Part shown: piece by piece, positions 54,192-57,564 of the stretch
Numbering within the stretch: the first letter of the stretch is position 1
How the letters are laid out: each line of letters starts with the position of its first letter
Source of the DNA: an uncultured Bacteroidales bacterium
GTDB taxonomy: Bacteria; Bacteroidota; Bacteroidia; Bacteroidales; UBA932
Length of the DNA: 57,564 bases
Assembly (NCBI GenBank): GCA_900320795.1
Contig: ONTQ01000006.1
Span: 1 to 57,564, forward strand
Direction of reading: 5' to 3'
Made by a program: the position numbers and the translations under genes
Notes under the pieces: model-generated
The model's input: the letters and a program-made list of their open reading frames with translations, nothing else
Databases searched by the model: none
Told to the model about the DNA's origin: nothing

Positions 54192-55985
54192 ATGAGAAAA
54201 TCGCTCCTTTATTTGCTCGCCACCGCCGCCTTCCTGTTCCTTTCCGGTGCAGAAGGAAACAGTTGTACCAATGTCATCGTCACCCGCGGCGCCAGCCGGG
54301 ACGGGTCGGTGATGGTATCCTACGCCGCCGACTCGCACTATCTCTTCGGAGAACTGTACTACAAGCCCGCGGCCGACTGGAAGCCCGGCACCATGCTCCC
54401 CATCTACGACTGGGACACCAACCGCTATCTGGGAGAAATCGAGCAGGTTCCCCACACCTACCAGACGGTGGGCAACATGAATGAGTTTCAGGTAATCATC
54501 ACCGAAACCACCTGGGGCGGCCGTCCGGAACTGGAGGACAAGAAGGGCGGAATCGACTATGGTTCGCTGATTTATATCGCCTTGCAGCGCTCCCGGACCG
54601 CCCGGGAAGCCATTGAGGTCATCGTGAGCCTGGCCAACGAATACGGCTACGCCTCGGAAGGCGAGACCTTCTCCATCGCCGACAAGAATGAAGCCTGGAT
54701 CATGGAACTCATCGGCAAGGGCACCAGTATCAAAAACGGCATCAACGTGAACAAGGGTATTGTCTGGGTGGCCATGCGCGTGCCGGACGGCGCCATCTGC
54801 GCCCATGCCAACCAGGCCCGTATCGGCAAGTTCCCCATGAACGACCCCGACAACTGCCTCTATGCCCCGGACGTGATTTCCTTTGCGCGCAAAAAAGGCT
54901 ATTTCGACGGTCTGGACAGCGATTTCAGCTTCAAGAAAGCCTACAATCCCATCGACTTCGGGACTGTACGCGGCTGTGACGCCCGTGCCTGGAGCGCCTT
55001 CAACATCCTCACCGAGGGCTGGTTCTCCTTTTACGACGAGCAGGGCAACGCCGTCACCCGCGACGCCTTCGCCTACCTGGAATACGTGATGGGCAACAAC
55101 CTGGAGGGAGATTTCCCCCTGTTCGTATTCCCCCGCAAGAAGGCCGGCGTGAAGGAAGTGGCCGATGTGATGAGGGACCACTTCGAGGGAACGCCCATGG
55201 ATATGACCCAGGATATCGGCGCCGGCGGAAACGCCCTCCCGTACCGCTGGAGGCCCATGGAATTCCAGGATGCCGAAGGAAACACCTATGTGAACGAGCG
55301 CGCCATCGCCACCCAGCAGACCGGCTTCTGGATGGTGGGACAGGCCCGCAACTACGTCCCCGACGTGGTGGGCGGCATCCTGTGGTTCGGCACCGACGAT
55401 GCCGCCACCTCCTACCTCACCCCCATCTACACCGCCACCACCGCCGTTCCGGACTGCTTCCGTGAAGGCAACGGAGACCTCCTTCACTACTCTCCCACCG
55501 CATCCTTCTGGATCAACAACCGCATCTCCAACGCCTGCTACAAGATGTACAATGTCATGGCTCCCTACGTAAGGGCCAAGGCCGATTTGTTTGAAATCGA
55601 GCAGATGGAGCAGCGCACCCACTCGGTGGACAGCATGGCCGTGGTAATGTACAACCAGGTGGCCGTGAAACTGCAGAAGAAACTCTCCTCCCGCGGGGAT
55701 GTGATGGTGCAGCGCAAGCCTTTTGCCAAGGTTGTGGAATATGTGACCAACTACACCGTGAACACGGCCCAGAAGCAGTTTTCCGCCTGGCAGAACCTGG
55801 AAGTGGAACTGCTGGTGAAATTCATGGACGGTAACGTGAAACCCCAGGACGAAAACGGCCGGTTCAAGCATTCACAGCACTCTGAACGCATTCCCGAGAG
55901 CGTGGAATGGCCCGGCTACACCGAGCTCTGGAAAGAAACCGTGGCCCAGGAGCATGGGCAAACGATCAAAGTCCCCCAGAACTGA
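54192..55985 (+). CDS. C69-family dipeptidase, secreted
   Basis: 597 residues with the signal peptide MRKSLLYLLATAAFLFLSGA-EGNS. Cleavage before Cys25 (CTNVIVTRGASRDGSVMVSY) would expose the N-terminal nucleophile expected of an Ntn-hydrolase of peptidase family C69 (PepD-like). Further family landmarks are ETTWGGRPELEDKKGGIDYG, GETFSIADKNEAWIMELIGK and VWVAMRVPDGAICAHANQAR. It probably cleaves dipeptides or N-acyl compounds in the periplasm or on the surface. The phosphatase gene begins 2 bp after its stop, so the two are co-transcribed. Confidence 0.9.
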   Translation: MRKSLLYLLATAAFLFLSGAEGNSCTNVIVTRGASRDGSVMVSYAADSHYLFGELYYKPAADWKPGTMLPIYDWDTNRYLGEIEQVPHTYQTVGNMNEFQVIITETTWGGRPELEDKKGGIDYGSLIYIALQRSRTAREAIEVIVSLANEYGYASEGETFSIADKNEAWIMELIGKGTSIKNGINVNKGIVWVAMRVPDGAICAHANQARIGKFPMNDPDNCLYAPDVISFARKKGYFDGLDSDFSFKKAYNPIDFGTVRGCDARAWSAFNILTEGWFSFYDEQGNAVTRDAFAYLEYVMGNNLEGDFPLFVFPRKKAGVKEVADVMRDHFEGTPMDMTQDIGAGGNALPYRWRPMEFQDAEGNTYVNERAIATQQTGFWMVGQARNYVPDVVGGILWFGTDDAATSYLTPIYTATTAVPDCFREGNGDLLHYSPTASFWINNRISNACYKMYNVMAPYVRAKADLFEIEQMEQRTHSVDSMAVVMYNQVAVKLQKKLSSRGDVMVQRKPFAKVVEYVTNYTVNTAQKQFSAWQNLEVELLVKFMDGNVKPQDENGRFKHSQHSERIPESVEWPGYTELWKETVAQEHGQTIKVPQN

Positions 55986-55987
55986 AT

Positions 55988-57238
55988 ATGAAAAAGAGCT
56001 TTGTCCTTATCTTCGCAGCGGCCCTCTCCGTCCTGCCCCTGGCCGCCCAGCGCAATACCCGGGAAGAAATATCGGCCGATATCGAGCGTACCGGCGGCGT
56101 GCACTTCCTCTATCCCATGGACCAGCCGGCACCCACGCCGGCGCCCAAAGGCTACAAGCCCTTCTATGTGAGCCACGTGGGCCGTCACGGAGCCCGCTAC
56201 GCCCTGGGAAACACGGTGTATGAAGACATCCTGGCCGTCTGGAACAAAGCGGCGGAAAAAGGCCTCCTCACGCCGGAGGGAGAGCAGTTCTACAAGGACT
56301 ATCTGGACATCTACCCCTACCTCTGCCGCCGCGAGGGCATCCTCACGGAGAAAGGCCAGGCGCAGCACCATTACATCGCCTCCCAAATCTACAGGAATTA
56401 CCCCGATGTTTTCAAAGGGAAAACGCACGCCGAAGCCGTTTCCACCATTTCGCACCGTGTGATTGTGAGCATGTTCTCCTTCCTGAGCGAACTGGACAAC
56501 CTGGACAAGGACTTCACATTCAATGCCGATTACGGCTACCCCTACCAAGCCTACCTCCTTCCGGACATCATCGACTCTTCCGAGGAGCGGGATGGCGAGG
56601 CCGAGGTGAAATTCAATCGCTTCCGGGACAACGTCCTGGACCTGGACGCCATGCTGGGCCGATGGTTTAAGAATACCCGCGGCCTGGTGGACAACAAGTA
56701 CAAGTTCTGTTTTGACCTGCACACCATGCTGTCCACCCTGGACAACCTGGACGTACCCGCACCGCAGCACCTGTACCGGCTCTACACCCCCGAGGAGCGC
56801 TATGCCCTCTGGCGCGTGAACAACTTCCGCGACTACCAGATTGTGGGCCCGTCGCCCGACACGCAGAACCTCCGCGTCAAGGCCATGAAGGCCCTGTATG
56901 AGGATTTTGTCTCAAAGGCCGACGAAGACATCACCGGCGGCCGCGTCCAGTTGCGCCTCCGCTTCGCCCACGACTCCACCCTGATGCCGCTGCTGTCCCT
57001 GCTGGGCGTAAACGGCATGAACGAGGTGGTGGAAAACCCCTTCGAGGTGGAGAACTACTGGCGCAGTTACGACGTTCCCATGGCCTGCAACCTGCAACTG
57101 ATATTCTTCAAAAGCAAAAAGAATCCGGAAATCCTTTTCCAGATTCTTTTGAATGGCAGAGAAGCCACGCTTCCCCTTGAGATGGCCGCTCCCGGCTCTT
57201 TCTACCGCTGGGCAGACTTCAAAACGCTGGTTCCGTAA
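55988..57238 (+). CDS. Histidine phosphatase superfamily protein (acid phosphatase/phytase-like)
   Basis: 416 residues from [23 protein letters not shown], a signal peptide. The clade-2 histidine phosphatase signature is [15 protein letters not shown] with the phosphohistidine in RHG; the distal catalytic pair is [16 protein letters not shown]. Clade 2 includes AppA-type phytases and MINPP. The order and length fit a periplasmic phosphomonoesterase; phytate as substrate is possible but unproven. It is the second gene of the C69-phosphatase pair. After the stop lies a CTGCCA-AAA-TGGCAG hairpin (57240-57254). Confidence 0.9.
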   Translation: MKKSFVLIFAAALSVLPLAAQRNTREEISADIERTGGVHFLYPMDQPAPTPAPKGYKPFYVSHVGRHGARYALGNTVYEDILAVWNKAAEKGLLTPEGEQFYKDYLDIYPYLCRREGILTEKGQAQHHYIASQIYRNYPDVFKGKTHAEAVSTISHRVIVSMFSFLSELDNLDKDFTFNADYGYPYQAYLLPDIIDSSEERDGEAEVKFNRFRDNVLDLDAMLGRWFKNTRGLVDNKYKFCFDLHTMLSTLDNLDVPAPQHLYRLYTPEERYALWRVNNFRDYQIVGPSPDTQNLRVKAMKALYEDFVSKADEDITGGRVQLRLRFAHDSTLMPLLSLLGVNGMNEVVENPFEVENYWRSYDVPMACNLQLIFFKSKKNPEILFQILLNGREATLPLEMAAPGSFYRWADFKTLVP

Positions 57239-57277
57239 TCTGCCAAAATGGCAGGACTACAGAAAAGGAACAGAGAT

Positions 57278-57315
57278 TGCCATAGTTCCGGCAAAAGGAG
57301 AAAAGAACTATGGCA
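57278..57315 (+). promoter_or_regulatory. 11-bp stem sequestering the Clp start codon
   Basis: TGCCATAGTTC (57278-57288) is perfectly complementary to GAACTATGGCA (57305-57315), which contains the ATG (57310-57312). The 16-nt loop exposes AGGAG (57296-57300), an unusual Shine-Dalgarno-like site for this phylum. The upstream CTGCCA/TGGCAG hairpin offers alternative pairing partners (TGGCA 57249-57253 with TGCCA 57278-57282). This could be a translational switch such as an RNA thermometer. Confidence 0.55.
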
Positions 57316-57564
57316 GAAAACAATAACAACAGCAATTTTCTGGAGCGCTTCGCCATCAACCTCAACGAGCGCGCGGCCCAGGGCAAACTGGACCCCGTGA
57401 TCGGCCGTGATGACGAAATCCGCCGTGTTCTGCAGATTCTTTCCCGCAGAACCAAGAACAATCCTATCCTGGTGGGCGAGCCCGGCGTGGGCAAGACCGC
57501 CATCTCTGAAGGCATCGCCCAGAACATTGTGAACGGGCAGGTGCCGGAAAATCTAAAATCGAAA
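57310..57564 (+). CDS. Clp/Hsp100 AAA+ ATPase, N-terminal part (runs off window)
   Basis: The first 85 codons of a ClpB/ClpC-like gene, open to the window end. The protein begins [20 protein letters not shown] and goes straight into the first AAA+ module: [40 protein letters not shown] (Walker A) and [19 protein letters not shown]. The usual 140-150 residue Clp N-domain is missing, so this is a short form, or the N-domain has been lost. Possible roles are disaggregase (ClpB) or protease partner (ClpC/ClpA); the rest of the gene would decide. The upstream stem at 57278-57315 probably controls its translation. Confidence 0.85.
   Translation, partial: MAENNNNSNFLERFAINLNERAAQGKLDPVIGRDDEIRRVLQILSRRTKNNPILVGEPGVGKTAISEGIAQNIVNGQVPENLKSK

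Overview
The window looks like a chromosomal segment of a GC-rich member of the order Bacteroidales (Bacteroidota). The evidence is repeated TAnnTTTG -7 promoter boxes (several with a TTG about 20 nt upstream), type III glutamine synthetase, a FeoA-FeoB fusion, a K+-dependent-type membrane pyrophosphatase, FISUMP/fimbrillin-like lipoproteins and few Shine-Dalgarno sites. The genus cannot be fixed from the sequence alone. I saw no rRNA, tRNA or CRISPR.

Layout. 1-1451: an IS3-family element with a -1 frameshift transposase and a doubled right end. 1.7-12.3 kb: an accessory region with two convergent copies of one cassette. Each copy has a tiny ORF that overlaps or abuts a lipoprotein gene, then FISUMP/fimbrillin-like lipoprotein(s), then a membrane protein with an extracytoplasmic kelch-like sensor, one transmembrane helix and a cytoplasmic AraC DNA-binding domain. 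Copy 1 runs + (1714-5051) and copy 2 runs - (12213-5198). Fragments of neighbouring genes mark the junctions. 12.6-17.5 kb: conserved small proteins, mutL, a rhomboid protease, an EEP hydrolase and tsaC. 17.5-24.1 kb: an NhaC antiporter, rsmE, a nine-copy 52-bp hairpin tandem array, a His-rich Zn/Cd-type P-type ATPase, comF and fabG.

24.1-30.6 kb: nhaA, ahcY, an AAA_14/DUF4143 ATPase, an Xaa-Pro aminopeptidase and a DUF456 protein. 30.6-40.7 kb: a nucleotide/nitrogen block. glnN-pyrG-purF lies on + (glutamine synthesis next to two glutamine amidotransferases). It converges on a minus-strand run of hemerythrin, LuxR-type regulator, apt, guaB and guaA. A candidate small RNA of about 80 nt with its own promoter and terminator lies at 40777-40854. 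41-50 kb: a second NhaC-type antiporter, queH, two tandem outer-membrane barrels, a DUF5009-like membrane acyltransferase, feoAB and hppA. 50.3-57.6 kb: a GH31 glycosidase, pheS, a secreted small protein, a C69 peptidase, a histidine phosphatase and the start of a Clp ATPase whose start codon lies in a perfect 11-bp stem.

How it fits together. NhaA, two NhaC proteins and a probably Na+-linked pyrophosphatase suggest strong use of a sodium gradient. The purine/pyrimidine genes sit with their glutamine supply. The strongest candidates for something undescribed are the duplicated peptide-lipoprotein-kelch/AraC cassette, the 52-bp hairpin array, the small RNA candidate and the possible RNA thermometer before the Clp gene.
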